This document shows positions 28,220-36,907 of a stretch of DNA of 64,000 nt, one piece after another. The notes beneath the pieces are model-generated. The model searched no databases, was not told where the DNA came from, and saw nothing but the letters and a program-made list of their open reading frames with translations. Location: contig CAWGDM010000001.1 of NCBI GenBank assembly GCA_963821345.1, forward strand, positions 1,054,001-1,118,000, in the 5' to 3' direction. Position 1 is the first letter of the stretch, and every line of letters begins with the position of its first letter. The stretch is from WHSW01 sp963821345. GTDB taxonomy: Bacteria; Actinomycetota; Thermoleophilia; Solirubrobacterales; 70-9. A program made the position numbers and the translations under genes.

Positions 28220-28385
28220 GACTCAGATAACCGGTAAAGCCGAGTTCTGGTCACCACTCACATCCCTGGGGACCGGAAGCGGGGGAACCAACTGTTTTGG
28301 GGCTAACCAGTCGCCGAGCGACTGGGGCGCAGGCTCTTTCAGCGCCAGCCCGTCAGCTAACCCCGTAGGCCGACGAAAGGGACCT
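28220..28385 (+). ncRNA. c-di-AMP riboswitch (ydaO/yuaA class)
   Basis: The 170-base leader of the M23 gene carries the conserved blocks of this RNA: GGTAAAGCCGAGTTCTG near the 5' end, GGGGGAACCAACTGTTTTGG in the middle, and the signature CCCGTCAGCTAACCCCGTAG followed by a GACGAAAGGG end just before the GTG at 28390. In actinobacteria the class controls cell-wall hydrolases of the Rpf and NlpC/M23 type. A TAGCCT box (28210-28215) is the probable -10. Binding of c-di-AMP should turn expression down (known for the family). Confidence 0.85.
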
Positions 28386-28389
28386 GGAC

Positions 28390-28965
28390 GTGGCTTCGAT
28401 TTGTGACAGCGCGCGGTGGCGGTCCGCCCCGGCACTCCTGCTCGCAGCGTTCGCGATCGCCGGAATCGGCTCGCAGGCGCTCGCCGCCAGCAACGGCGGG
28501 ATCAACACCGGCGGCGGTACCGGCGGCACCGGCGGCACCGGTGAGCCCACCGGGTCCACCGAGGGCGTCTTCCCGGTCCGCGCCCATCACACCTACGGCG
28601 ACGGCATCGGCGCCGGCCGCGGGCACCAGGGCCAGGACCTGCTCGCCAAATGCGGCAAGACGATCGTCGCGGCCCAGCCGGGACGGATCGAGCGCGTCGC
28701 CGTCCAGTCGGCGGCCGGCAACTACGTGGTCATCAACGGCGTCGGCAAGGCCGCTGACACCGTCTACATGCATCTGCTGCACCGGGCTTCGGTGCAGGTT
28801 GGCGAGCGCGTCGCCGCCGGCGACAAGCTCGGCCTCGTCGGCCAGACGGGTGACGCTACCGCCTGCCACCTGCACTTCGAGATGTGGGGCCCGCCCGGCT
28901 GGTACAAGGGCGGCGACCTGATCGACCCGCTGCCCTACCTGAAGCGCTGGGACAGGACGAGCTAG
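28390..28965 (+). CDS. Secreted M23-family metallopeptidase
   Basis: 191 residues, GTG start. Signal peptide to about residue 32 (LLLAAFAIAGIGSQALA). A Gly/Thr linker follows, then the LytM/M23 domain: zinc ligands in GHQGQD and the HxH motif HLHFE, with VYMHLLH between. A peptidoglycan endopeptidase. Placed directly downstream of the c-di-AMP riboswitch, which fits control of wall cleavage by c-di-AMP. Confidence 0.92.
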   Translation: MASICDSARWRSAPALLLAAFAIAGIGSQALAASNGGINTGGGTGGTGGTGEPTGSTEGVFPVRAHHTYGDGIGAGRGHQGQDLLAKCGKTIVAAQPGRIERVAVQSAAGNYVVINGVGKAADTVYMHLLHRASVQVGERVAAGDKLGLVGQTGDATACHLHFEMWGPPGWYKGGDLIDPLPYLKRWDRTS

Positions 28966-28997
28966 CTCGTCGGCCCCAACGCGAATCTTGGCCGGGA

Positions 28998-30512
28998 TCA
29001 CCGGCGAAGTGTCGAAGCAGCGGTGCCGTTTGTGACCGTCGCGCCCGCGCCGTTCGCCAGTTCGAGTAGTTCGGCGATCGAGTCGGCGAGCCCGGCGGCC
29101 GCGACCTCGAGGTCGGGGACCGCGTCGCTGGCGACGTTGAAGCAGAAGAACACACGCCCGTCGTAGCTGAAGATCGCAACCCCGAGGGCGTGCTGGGCGG
29201 CAAGCGGGACCAGCGGCCAGACCGCGGTCATCCGGGAGCCGAACGCGTACAGCGGCACCTGCGGCCCCGGCACGTTGGTGATCGTGACGTTGAAGAGCCG
29301 GGTGGCGAACAGCGAGCGGGCCAGGAATGTGTGCAGGACCGGCGGCGCGTGCGCCGCGAGGTCGATGATCTCCCGGGAGCCGACGGCCTGATCGCCGGCC
29401 TTCAGTCGCTCCGCCTCCTCGACCTGCAGCCGGTAGCGGCGCAGCCCGTCAGGCTCCGCGACCGGGAGGTGGACGAATAGCGAGGTGATCTTGTTGCCGA
29501 GCGAGAGCTGCTCGGCGGCGGTGCGGATGTTCACCGGGACCATCGCGCGCAGCCCGGCGGCGGGTGGCGCCTCGCCGCGGTGCTCAAGCAGCCGGCGCAG
29601 GCTGCCGGCCATCGCCGCGAGCGCGACATCGTTGACCGTGCCGCCGAGGCTGGCCTTGATTCGCTTCAGGTCGTCGAGCGAGACCTCGACCACGGCGAGG
29701 CTGCGCGCCGCGCCGATCGGCCGGTTGAGGCTGGTGGCCGGAGCGCCGACCACCTCGTCGGCAACCAGAACGCCGGCCAGCGCCCGCGCCCGGTCCCAGG
29801 CCTCGCGGGCGTGGCCTGGGTGCACGGCGGCGTCGGCCGTACCGCTCGCGATCGAGGCGGCGCCGCGGACGAAGCCGGCGCCGAAGCGCGCCAGCCCGAG
29901 CGCGGAGGACCCGACCGCGGCGGTTGCGCCGGCGACCGCGCGCAGCGGTGAGCCCGCCGCCGGCGGTGCCGGGACGAGCTCCGTGTCGAACCCCGTTGGC
30001 TCTAGCGTCGGCGCCGGGGTATGCGGGTCTGTGTCGAGCAGCGCCTGGCCGATGTCGACCGAGCCGACGCCGTCGACCATGCAGTGATGGGTCTTGCTGA
30101 CCATCGCCCAGCGCCCGTCGCCGAGCCGGATGAGGACGATCTCCCAGAGGGGCCGGGCGCGGTCGAGCCGCGAGGAGAAGTAATCGCCCGCCCACTCGCG
30201 CAGCTCGGGCTCGCCCGCTGGCGCCGGGAGCCCGGCCTCGCGGACGTGGTTGGCGACCTCGAAAGCCTCGTCATCGACCCATTGCGGCCAGTGGAGACCG
30301 CCGGTGCGGGGCTGCGAAAGCCGCTGGCGGAAGCGCGGCATCTGTTCGGCTACGGCGACCAGTTTCGCGCGCAGCTGGTCGAGGCTCGGAACCCCACCAC
30401 CGGGAGCCGGCTCGAATAGGGCGACGCTGCCGATATGCATGTGGGCGCTCTCGTCCGCCTCCTCCAGCTCGAGGAACGTCGCATCAAGGGCCGTCACATC
30501 CTCAATCGGCAT
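28998..30512 (-). CDS. Wax ester synthase / diacylglycerol acyltransferase
   Basis: 504 residues from ATG 30512 (MPIEDVTALDATFLELE). Active-site motif HHxxxDG is in KTHHCMVDGVGSVD near residue 130. Further family blocks are NDVALAAMAGSLRRLL, MVPVNIRT, and ITNVPGPQVPLYAFGS. Condenses acyl-CoA with a fatty alcohol or diacylglycerol to make storage lipid. Start upstream of a run ending GGAGG 11 bases before the ATG. Confidence 0.95.
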   Translation of the reverse strand: MPIEDVTALDATFLELEEADESAHMHIGSVALFEPAPGGGVPSLDQLRAKLVAVAEQMPRFRQRLSQPRTGGLHWPQWVDDEAFEVANHVREAGLPAPAGEPELREWAGDYFSSRLDRARPLWEIVLIRLGDGRWAMVSKTHHCMVDGVGSVDIGQALLDTDPHTPAPTLEPTGFDTELVPAPPAAGSPLRAVAGATAAVGSSALGLARFGAGFVRGAASIASGTADAAVHPGHAREAWDRARALAGVLVADEVVGAPATSLNRPIGAARSLAVVEVSLDDLKRIKASLGGTVNDVALAAMAGSLRRLLEHRGEAPPAAGLRAMVPVNIRTAAEQLSLGNKITSLFVHLPVAEPDGLRRYRLQVEEAERLKAGDQAVGSREIIDLAAHAPPVLHTFLARSLFATRLFNVTITNVPGPQVPLYAFGSRMTAVWPLVPLAAQHALGVAIFSYDGRVFFCFNVASDAVPDLEVAAAGLADSIAELLELANGAGATVTNGTAASTLRR

Positions 30513-30627
30513 CGCAGCCGGATCCTCCTCCGCGGCGCCGCGGTGGACATCAGCACTCGCCACCGGACGGTCAGGGGCGAACTACGGAGGGGGACCCTCC
30601 GCACGCGTGGAGCGTCAGAGGCTCAGC

Positions 30628-33414
30628 TCAGCCGCAGCCGGTGTTGTTGCCGCAGCTCGAGCACGTGTAGCACGAGCCCGTCCGCTGCATCATCCCGCCG
30701 CACTGCTCGCAGGCCGGGCCGAGGTCGCCACCGCGCGAGAGCTTGGCCGGGATCACCGGCGGGGCGTCGGTGAGCGCCGCCGCGGCCGGCTTCGGCGCGC
30801 CGTTGCCGTTCCCGTTGCCGGCGTGCTCGGGCTCGGCCTGCGCCGGCGTCGCCGTGTCATCGGTGAACATCGCCAGCTGCGCCTCCTTGCGGGCGCGCAC
30901 CTCGGGGGTGAGGATGCCGAGGTCCTCGAGCTCGTCGAGGTCGTCGATGAAGCGGCTGCCGAGCCAGCGCATGATGTAGTCGGGCATCGACTTCGCGAAC
31001 GGGATCTCCGGGTTGCCGGTGATCCCCTCCGGGTCGAAGCGCATGTAGCTGAACTTCTTCACGAACGTCTCCAGCGGCACCCCGTACTGCAGGCCGATCG
31101 AGATCGCGGTCGCGAACGCGTTCAGCATCCCGCGCAGGGTCGAGCCCTCCTTGCCGATGTCGGTGAGGAAGATCTCGCCGATCGAGCCGTCCTCGTACTT
31201 GCCGGCGGTGATGTAGCCCTCGTGGCCGGCGATCGAGAACTTGTGGGTGATCGACTCGCGCTCGCGCGGCATCTTGCGGCGCACGGGCGCCGCCGTCTCG
31301 GTCGCTTCCTCCGCCTCGTCCTGGGCGTCGGTGCGCAGCGCCTGCGCGGTCTTCGAGCCGTCGCGGTAGATCGCCAGCGCCTTGAGCCCGTGCTTGTGGC
31401 CCTCGATGTAGGCCTCGGCGATGTCGTCGACGGTCGCCGTCTGCGGCAGGTTGACCGTCTTCGAGATCGCCCCCGACAGGAACGGCTGCGCCGCGGCCAT
31501 CATCTTGATGTGGCCCATGTGCGAGATCGCGCGCTCGCCGACGGCGACGTCGAACACCGGCAGGTGTGAGTCCTTGAGCGCCGGGGCGCCGATGATCGTG
31601 CTCTTGTCGTTGATGTAGGCCTCGATCTGCTCGATCTCAGAGCCTGAATAGCCGAGCGTCTCGAGCGCCATCGGCACGGTGCGGTTGACGATCGTCATCT
31701 GCCCGCCGCCGACCAGCTCCTTGAACTTGACCAGCGAGAAGTCGGGCTCGATCCCGGTCGTGTCGCAGTCCATCAAGAACGAGATCGTCCCGGTGGGGGC
31801 GAGCACGGTCGCCTGGGCGTTGCGGTAGCCGTGCTCCTCGCCGAGCTCGACCGCCTCGTCCCAGCTGCGCTGTGCGGCCTCGACCAGGTCGCCCTTGACC
31901 CCGTCGCCGTCGAGTTTGTGGGAGGCGTCGCGGTGCATCCGCATGACGTTGTTGTGCGCCTCGCGATTCTTCGGGTACTCGTCGTAGGTGCCGACAGCGG
32001 CCGCGATCTCGGCCGACTTGCGGTAGCCGCGCCCGGTCATCAGGGCGGTGATCGCGCCGGCGATGTTGCGGCCCTCGTCGGAGTCGTAGGGGACGCCGTC
32101 GGACATCAGCAGGGCGCCGAGGTTGGCGTAGCCGAGACCGAGCTGGCGGAAGGCGCGCGCGTTGTCGCCGATCGTCTCGGTCGGGTACGAGCTCGGCCCG
32201 ACGACGATCTCCTGGGCGAGGAAGACGGTGTCGACCGTGTGCTCGAACTCAGCGCTGTCGAAGGAGCCGTCCTCGCGCCGGAACTTCATCAGGTTGATCG
32301 ACGCCAGGTTGCAGGCCGAGTCGTCGACGTGCATGTACTCCGAGCACGGGTTGGAGGCGTTGATCCGCCCCGACTCGGGGCTGGTGTGCCAGCGGTTGAT
32401 GATCGAGTCGTACTGGACGCCCGGGTCGGCGCACTGCCACGCCGCCTGGGCGATCTGTCCCATCAGCTCGCGGGCCTTGACCGTCTTCGTCACCTGGCCG
32501 CCGTTGCGGGCGGTCAGCTCCCAGTCGCCATCGGCCTCGACCGCGGCCATGAACTCGTCGGTCACCCGGACCGAGTTGTTGGCGTTCTGGTACTGGATCG
32601 AGGTGAAGCCGTCGCCGTCGATCGACATGTCGAAGCCGGCGTCGCGCAGCGCGTTCGCCTTCTTCTCCTCGTCGGCCTTGCACCAGATGAACGCCTCGAT
32701 GTCGGGGTGATCGACGTCGAGGACGACCATCTTCGCCGCCCGACGCGTCTTGCCGCCGGACTTGATCGTCCCGGCCCAGGCGTCGGCGCCGCGCATGAAG
32801 CTGACCGGGCCGGACGCGAGCCCGCCCTTCGACAGGTGCTCGACCGAGCCGCGGATGTTGGAGAGGTTGATCCCGGAGCCGGAGCCGCCGCGGAAGATCT
32901 GGCCCTCCTTGGTGTTCCAGTCGAGGATCGACTCCATCGTGTCCTCGACGCTGAGGATGAAGCAGGCCGAGCACTGCGGGTGCTCCTCGAAGCCGACGTT
33001 GAACCAGACCGGGCTGTTGAAGGCGGCCTTCTGGTGCAGGAGGATGTGGGTGAGCTCGGCCTCGAACGCGTCGCCGTCCTCGTCGGTGGCGAAGTAGCCG
33101 CCCTCGCGACCCCAGCCGGCGATCGTCCCGGCGACCCGGCCGATCATCTGCTTGACCGAGCTCTCGCGCTCCTCGGAGCCAAGCCGGCCGCGGAAGTACT
33201 TCTGGGCGACGATGTTGGTGGCGTTCTGCGACCAGGTGGTCGGGAACTCGACCCCGTGCTGCTCGAAGGCCGGGTCGGAGGGATCGCCGATCACCGCATC
33301 GCGAAGCTCCCACTCGACTTCGTCGAAGGGGTGCACGCCGGGACTGGTGTGCCGGCGCTCCACGATCAGACCCTCGCGGCCCAGATTTGGGGTGTTTGCA
33401 GCGATTTCCGCCAT
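30628..33414 (-). CDS. nrdJ: Adenosylcobalamin-dependent (class II) ribonucleotide reductase
   Basis: 928 residues from ATG 33414 (AGGAG 7 bases upstream). Reduces NTP/NDP for DNA synthesis without oxygen, with B12. Blocks: PQCSACFILSVEDTMESI, GSGSGINLSNIRG, NPCSEYMHVDDSACNLASIN (20 residues) with the redox and radical Cys, APTGTISFLMDCDTTGIEP, and a C-terminal zinc-ribbon with CEQCGG and CYTCSSCG. A Gly/Asn/Ala linker precedes the tail. Cotranscribed downstream of nrdR. Confidence 0.97.
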   Translation of the reverse strand: MAEIAANTPNLGREGLIVERRHTSPGVHPFDEVEWELRDAVIGDPSDPAFEQHGVEFPTTWSQNATNIVAQKYFRGRLGSEERESSVKQMIGRVAGTIAGWGREGGYFATDEDGDAFEAELTHILLHQKAAFNSPVWFNVGFEEHPQCSACFILSVEDTMESILDWNTKEGQIFRGGSGSGINLSNIRGSVEHLSKGGLASGPVSFMRGADAWAGTIKSGGKTRRAAKMVVLDVDHPDIEAFIWCKADEEKKANALRDAGFDMSIDGDGFTSIQYQNANNSVRVTDEFMAAVEADGDWELTARNGGQVTKTVKARELMGQIAQAAWQCADPGVQYDSIINRWHTSPESGRINASNPCSEYMHVDDSACNLASINLMKFRREDGSFDSAEFEHTVDTVFLAQEIVVGPSSYPTETIGDNARAFRQLGLGYANLGALLMSDGVPYDSDEGRNIAGAITALMTGRGYRKSAEIAAAVGTYDEYPKNREAHNNVMRMHRDASHKLDGDGVKGDLVEAAQRSWDEAVELGEEHGYRNAQATVLAPTGTISFLMDCDTTGIEPDFSLVKFKELVGGGQMTIVNRTVPMALETLGYSGSEIEQIEAYINDKSTIIGAPALKDSHLPVFDVAVGERAISHMGHIKMMAAAQPFLSGAISKTVNLPQTATVDDIAEAYIEGHKHGLKALAIYRDGSKTAQALRTDAQDEAEEATETAAPVRRKMPRERESITHKFSIAGHEGYITAGKYEDGSIGEIFLTDIGKEGSTLRGMLNAFATAISIGLQYGVPLETFVKKFSYMRFDPEGITGNPEIPFAKSMPDYIMRWLGSRFIDDLDELEDLGILTPEVRARKEAQLAMFTDDTATPAQAEPEHAGNGNGNGAPKPAAAALTDAPPVIPAKLSRGGDLGPACEQCGGMMQRTGSCYTCSSCGNNTGCG

Positions 33415-33449
33415 CCTCAGACTCCTCTTCTCCAAGACTTTCCTTGCTC

Positions 33450-33947
33450 TCAGCCCGTTTGAGCCGGTAACCATGCACTCTCGCTAGCGGGCCGGACGGA
33501 ACCCGCCGCCGCCGACCCCGCAAAATCCGGGTTCGACTCGGCCTCGGTCCCCGGCAGGGTGCCGAGGAACTGCAGATAGGCGCCGCGGTCGAGCCGCTCG
33601 AGACCGGCCAGGCAGAGCTCGCCGATCCGCTCGGCCTCGAGCTCGCCGCCGGCAGCCGAGATCGCCGCCGCCACCTGGTCGACCAGGCGTTCGACGTTCT
33701 CGGCCGAGACCGGGCGCTTGTGGGCCGAGTGCAGCAGCGCGGCGCGCAGCTTGGTGCGGTCGAAGCGCTGGCTCGAGCCGTCGCGCTTGATCACTTGCAT
33801 CGGTGTCTCGACGGCGCGCTCGAAGGTGGTGAACCGCTGGCCGCACTCGGGGTCGGCGCACTGACGCCGGCGCCGGACCGCGCTCCCGTCAGGGGTGCGG
33901 CGGCTCTCCAGCACGCGGGTCGGCCGGTGGCAGGCGGGACAGTCCAT
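33450..33947 (-). CDS. nrdR: Transcriptional repressor NrdR
   Basis: 165 residues. N-terminal zinc ribbon: MDCPACHRPTRVLESR and CADPECGQRF. ATP-cone domain about residues 45-130: VIKRDGSSQRFDRTKLRAAL. Senses ATP/dATP and represses ribonucleotide reductase genes. A disordered tail of about 30 residues follows. Located 35 bases before the nrdJ start and preceded by two NrdR-box-like palindromes, so it probably represses itself and nrdJ. Confidence 0.96.
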   Translation of the reverse strand: MDCPACHRPTRVLESRRTPDGSAVRRRRQCADPECGQRFTTFERAVETPMQVIKRDGSSQRFDRTKLRAALLHSAHKRPVSAENVERLVDQVAAAISAAGGELEAERIGELCLAGLERLDRGAYLQFLGTLPGTEAESNPDFAGSAAAGSVRPASESAWLPAQTG

Positions 33948-33960
33948 CGACGACTGATTC

Positions 33961-34007
33961 TACTAGGACTAGCGTTTTCCTTCAAGGTCGCAACGCTAGA
34001 TGTAGCG
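33961..34007 (-). promoter_or_regulatory. Two NrdR-box-like palindromes
   Basis: Box A (33994-34007) is CGCTAGATGTAGCG, a 5-bp perfect inverted repeat with a 4-base centre. Box B (33961-33974) is TACTAGGACTAGCG, which matches A at 9 of 14 positions. Their centres are 33 bases apart, about three helical turns, as in known NrdR operators. They lie directly before nrdR and after the divergent hemolysin gene start. Confidence 0.55.
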
Positions 34008-34046
34008 TGTGCGCTGAGGCGCCGAGCCAGCAATAATCTGTGGGCA

Positions 34047-34850
34047 GTGAGTCCGCGCGAGAAGTTCAACGACGCCCGCGACGCCGCGGTCGAGAGGGTG
34101 ACCGACGCCCGCGACGCCGCGGTCGAGCGGGTGACCGACGCCCGCGACGCCGCGGTCGAGGCGGTCGCCGACGCGCGGGCCGCAGCCGCCGAGCAGCTGG
34201 CGAAGGTGAAGCCGCGCCTGCGCGGCGTCTCACACGAGTACGCGTTCTTCGTCTCGCTCGTCCTCGGCGCCGGCCTGATCGTGATCGCCAAGGGGACCGA
34301 GGCCCAGCTCGCGGTCGCGATCTACGCGGTCAGCCTCTCGGCCCTGTTCGGGGTCAGCGCCCTGTACCACGTGCACCAATGGGAACGGCCGTCGGCGCGC
34401 CGCTGGATGCGGCGGCTCGACCACACGATGATCTTCTTCCTGATCGCCGGCACCGTGACCCCGTTCGCACTCCTGGTGATGGAGCCGCCGCTGTCGACCG
34501 CGCTGCTGATCGCGGTCTGGGCGGGAGCCCTGGCCGGGACGATCGTCGAACTGGTCTGGGTCGATCATCCGAAGTGGGTCTCGGCCGCCGTCTACATCGG
34601 CGTCGGCCTGATCGGCGCGATCGGCTTCCCGGCGATCGTGGTCGAGGCCGGGGTGGTCGCCGGCGTGCTGATCGCCGTCGGCGGGGCTCTCTACGCGACC
34701 GGGGCGATCGTCTACGCGGTCCAACGCCCAGACCCGAGGCCGGCCGTGTTCGGCTACCACGAGATCTTCCACGTGCTGGTGATCGCCGCCGCCGCCGCCC
34801 ACTTCGCGGCCGTCGCCCTGTACGCGCTGCCCGCAGCCGGCTCCGCGTAA
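34047..34850 (+). CDS. Hemolysin III family membrane protein with N-terminal 11-residue repeats
   Basis: 267 residues from GTG 34047, 7 bases after TAATCT (34034-34039). Residues about 9-45 are 3.4 copies of DARDAAVERVT, an amphipathic coil. Then the seven-helix hemolysin III/PAQR-like domain with metal-ligand-type segments GVSALYHVHQW, RRLDHTMIFFLIAGT and GYHEIFHVLVIAAAAAH. Role not settled; family members are membrane hydrolases or channels. The N-terminal repeat is not a usual part of the family. Confidence 0.9.
   Translation: MSPREKFNDARDAAVERVTDARDAAVERVTDARDAAVEAVADARAAAAEQLAKVKPRLRGVSHEYAFFVSLVLGAGLIVIAKGTEAQLAVAIYAVSLSALFGVSALYHVHQWERPSARRWMRRLDHTMIFFLIAGTVTPFALLVMEPPLSTALLIAVWAGALAGTIVELVWVDHPKWVSAAVYIGVGLIGAIGFPAIVVEAGVVAGVLIAVGGALYATGAIVYAVQRPDPRPAVFGYHEIFHVLVIAAAAAHFAAVALYALPAAGSA
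34071..34169 (+). repeat. 33-bp tandem repeat inside hemolysin III gene
   Basis: Three head-to-tail 33-bp units (34071-34103, 34104-34136, 34137-34169) plus a partial fourth, each beginning GACGCCCGCGACGCCGCGGT and coding DARDAAVERVT. The first two differ at one or two bases. Copy number may change by slippage without breaking the frame. Confidence 0.85.
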
Positions 34851-34857
34851 AGCGCCC

Positions 34858-35853
34858 TCAGTCGCGGTGGGTGATGCCCTCGGTCGCGAAGCCCGCGAGC
34901 CGCGGGCCGTCAATCGTGACGCCGTCGAGCGCCTCGTCGATCGCCGCAAGCGTGTCTGCATCCAGCTCGACCCCCGAAGCGGCCGCGTTCGCATGCACCT
35001 GCTCGGGTCGTGAGGCGCCGATGATCGCCGAGGCGAGCTCGTCGCGGCGAAGGACCCAGGCGAGCGCCATCTCGGCCATCGTCAGCCCCGCCCCGTCGGC
35101 GACCGGGCGCAGGCGCTGGACCGCCTCGAGCACGCGGTCGTCCATGTAGCGCTCGATCGCGAAGCTCATCTCGTCGTTGGCCGCCCGGCTGTCCGCCGGC
35201 GCCGGGGCGCCGGGCTCGTACTTGCCGCTGAGCACGCCCTGGGCGAGCGGCGACCAGACGATCTGCGAGATCCCGTGTTCGGCGCAGAGGCCGAGCAGCT
35301 CCGCCTCGGGGGCGCGCCAGATCATGTTGTACTGCGGCTGGGAGGAGACGAACTTCGCCGCGCCGGAGACCTCGAGCCCGGCCCGGATCTGATCGGGCGT
35401 CCACTCGCTGAACCCGATGTAGCGGGCCTTGCCCGCCTCGACCACCTCGGTCAGTCCCTCCATCGTCTCCTCGATCGGCGTCTCCGAGTCGAACCGGTGG
35501 CACTGGTAGAGGTCGACGTAGTCGGTCTGAAGCCGCGCCAGCGAGGCGTCGAGCTGCTTGTGGATCTGCTCGCGCCCGAGCCCGGAGTCGCTGTCCGACA
35601 TCGGGAAGAAGACCTTGGTCGCGAGCACGTAGGAGTCGCGCTCGTAGTCGGAGAGGATCTCGCCCCAGGCCTGCTCGGCCGCCCCGACGCCATAGATGTT
35701 GGCGGTGTCGAAGAAGTTGATCCCGGCGTCGAACGCGGCCCGGGTGCAGGCCTCCGTGTGCTCGCGCTCGATCCCTCCCGAGTAGGTGAGCCACGATCCG
35801 AGCGAGATCTCCGAGACCTCGAGCTCGGAATCTCCCAGCCTTCTGAGCTTCAT
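34858..35853 (-). CDS. Aldo/keto reductase
   Basis: 331 residues. A NADPH-dependent TIM-barrel reductase closest in pattern to the potassium-channel-beta/YghZ group. N-terminus LGDSELEVSEISLGSW, catalytic Asp-Tyr in NFFDTANIYGVG, catalytic Lys in VLATKVFF and His in LYQCHRFD, and NADP-binding SPLAQGVLSGKY plus IIGASRPEQVH. It lies 13 bases downstream of the small zinc-ribbon gene. Confidence 0.93.
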   Translation of the reverse strand: MKLRRLGDSELEVSEISLGSWLTYSGGIEREHTEACTRAAFDAGINFFDTANIYGVGAAEQAWGEILSDYERDSYVLATKVFFPMSDSDSGLGREQIHKQLDASLARLQTDYVDLYQCHRFDSETPIEETMEGLTEVVEAGKARYIGFSEWTPDQIRAGLEVSGAAKFVSSQPQYNMIWRAPEAELLGLCAEHGISQIVWSPLAQGVLSGKYEPGAPAPADSRAANDEMSFAIERYMDDRVLEAVQRLRPVADGAGLTMAEMALAWVLRRDELASAIIGASRPEQVHANAAASGVELDADTLAAIDEALDGVTIDGPRLAGFATEGITHRD

Positions 35854-35866
35854 CGGGGCACCTTTC

Positions 35867-36034
35867 CTAGTTGATGAACCTATAGGTGCATGCGTGACAC
35901 TTGGAGCGGCCGAGCTCGACCTGGGCGCCGCACTGGTGGCACTTGCGGGTCGCGTAGTAGCGGTTCACGTAGACGCCGATCGAGAGCACCACCATGATTC
36001 CGGCGCAGATCGCGTAGATGCCGATCGGCGGCAT
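35867..36034 (-). CDS. Small membrane-anchored zinc-ribbon protein (55 aa)
   Basis: Coded by 55 codons from ATG 36034, overlapping the stop of the siroheme gene by one base (TGATG). One membrane helix (PIGIYAICAGIMVVLSIGVY) is followed by a CxxC-x10-CxxC zinc ribbon: CHQC and CHAC. The order helix-first places the ribbon in the cytosol or outside depending on orientation. Short genes of this size are often missed. It links siroheme synthesis to an aldo/keto reductase; function unknown. Confidence 0.7.
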   Translation of the reverse strand: MPPIGIYAICAGIMVVLSIGVYVNRYYATRKCHQCGAQVELGRSKCHACTYRFIN

Positions 36035-36780
36035 CAGCCGGCGGCCGCCGGCTCGGCCGCTCGCTTCGCGACCTCGATCAGGTCGAGCACCTCGCGCTCG
36101 CGCCCTTCGCGGATCAGCGCCACCGGGTCGGGGTCACCGTTGACGATCCCCTCGAAGAACTCCTTGCGGTCCTGGTAGGTGGGCAGGTTCCCCTTCGCCC
36201 ACCCGCGCGCCTCGTTGAGGATCACCGCGAGGCGCGCGTAGGGCTCGCCGAAGCTCTCGCCGATCTCGCGCTTGATCCGCTTCGCCAGGGCCGGCGAGGC
36301 GCCGGCGGTCGAGATCGCGATCGCCAGCGGGCCGGTGCGAACGATCGCCGGGAGGATGAAGCTGCACAGCGAGGGAACGTCGACGACGTTGACCAGCATC
36401 GCCCGGCGCTCGGCGGCCTCGTAGACGGCGATGTTGACCTCGGTGTCATCGGTCGCTGCGATCGCCAGGAACTTGCGATCCAGGTCGGTGGCGCCGAACT
36501 CGCGGCGCTCCCAGCGGATCGATCCCTCGTCGGCGAGCTCGCGGAGCTCGGGGACCGCCTCGGGAGCCACCAGGGTGACGCGGCCGTCGCAGGCGAGCAG
36601 GCCCTCGACCTTCTCGAGCCCGATCTCGCCGCCGCCGACGACCAGGCAGTCGCGGCCGGCCAGGCGCAGGCAGGCGACGTAGAACGGCGTCTCCAGCATC
36701 CCGCGCACACAGCTTTGGTCGCAGAGCCCGCGCTGGTACTGGCAGACGCATTCCTTGCCTTCGTAGGACTGGGCCGGCAT
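36034..36780 (-). CDS. Precorrin-2 dehydrogenase / sirohydrochlorin ferrochelatase
   Basis: 248 residues. Converts precorrin-2 to sirohydrochlorin and inserts iron (siroheme). NAD-binding CLVVGGGEIGLEKVEGLLA near residue 45, the catalytic-Asp region LAIAATDDTEVNIAVYE, NVVDVPSLCSFILPAIV, and AISTAGASPALAKRIKREI match the CysG-N/Met8/SirC family. It starts with an extra 28 residues holding four Cys, ECVCQYQRGLCDQSC. The ATG at 36780 follows a TACCCT box at 9 bases, which supports the longer start. Divergent from topA. Confidence 0.9.
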   Translation of the reverse strand: MPAQSYEGKECVCQYQRGLCDQSCVRGMLETPFYVACLRLAGRDCLVVGGGEIGLEKVEGLLACDGRVTLVAPEAVPELRELADEGSIRWERREFGATDLDRKFLAIAATDDTEVNIAVYEAAERRAMLVNVVDVPSLCSFILPAIVRTGPLAIAISTAGASPALAKRIKREIGESFGEPYARLAVILNEARGWAKGNLPTYQDRKEFFEGIVNGDPDPVALIREGREREVLDLIEVAKRAAEPAAAG

Positions 36781-36907
36781 CGGCGACAGAGGGTAGAGCC
36801 CTTTGGACAGGCGCCATCTAGCGCCCGGTTGACATCGACCGCACCCTTCGGGTGCGCGCCTGCATGCGGCCGGAGCCGTTTTGACCCCCTGCTACTCTCG
36901 CGCCGCT

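Noticed and set aside
28823..29203. Other frames overlapping the M23 and WS/DGAT ends
   Set aside because: Shadow frames with no start signal or domains.
34071..34169. CRISPR-like array
   Set aside because: The 33-bp units are contiguous, without spacers, and code an in-frame protein repeat.
36840..36856. Hairpin CGCACCC-ttc-GGGTGCG as terminator
   Set aside because: It lies between two divergent starts, where no terminator is expected. Its role is unclear and it was not listed as a feature.
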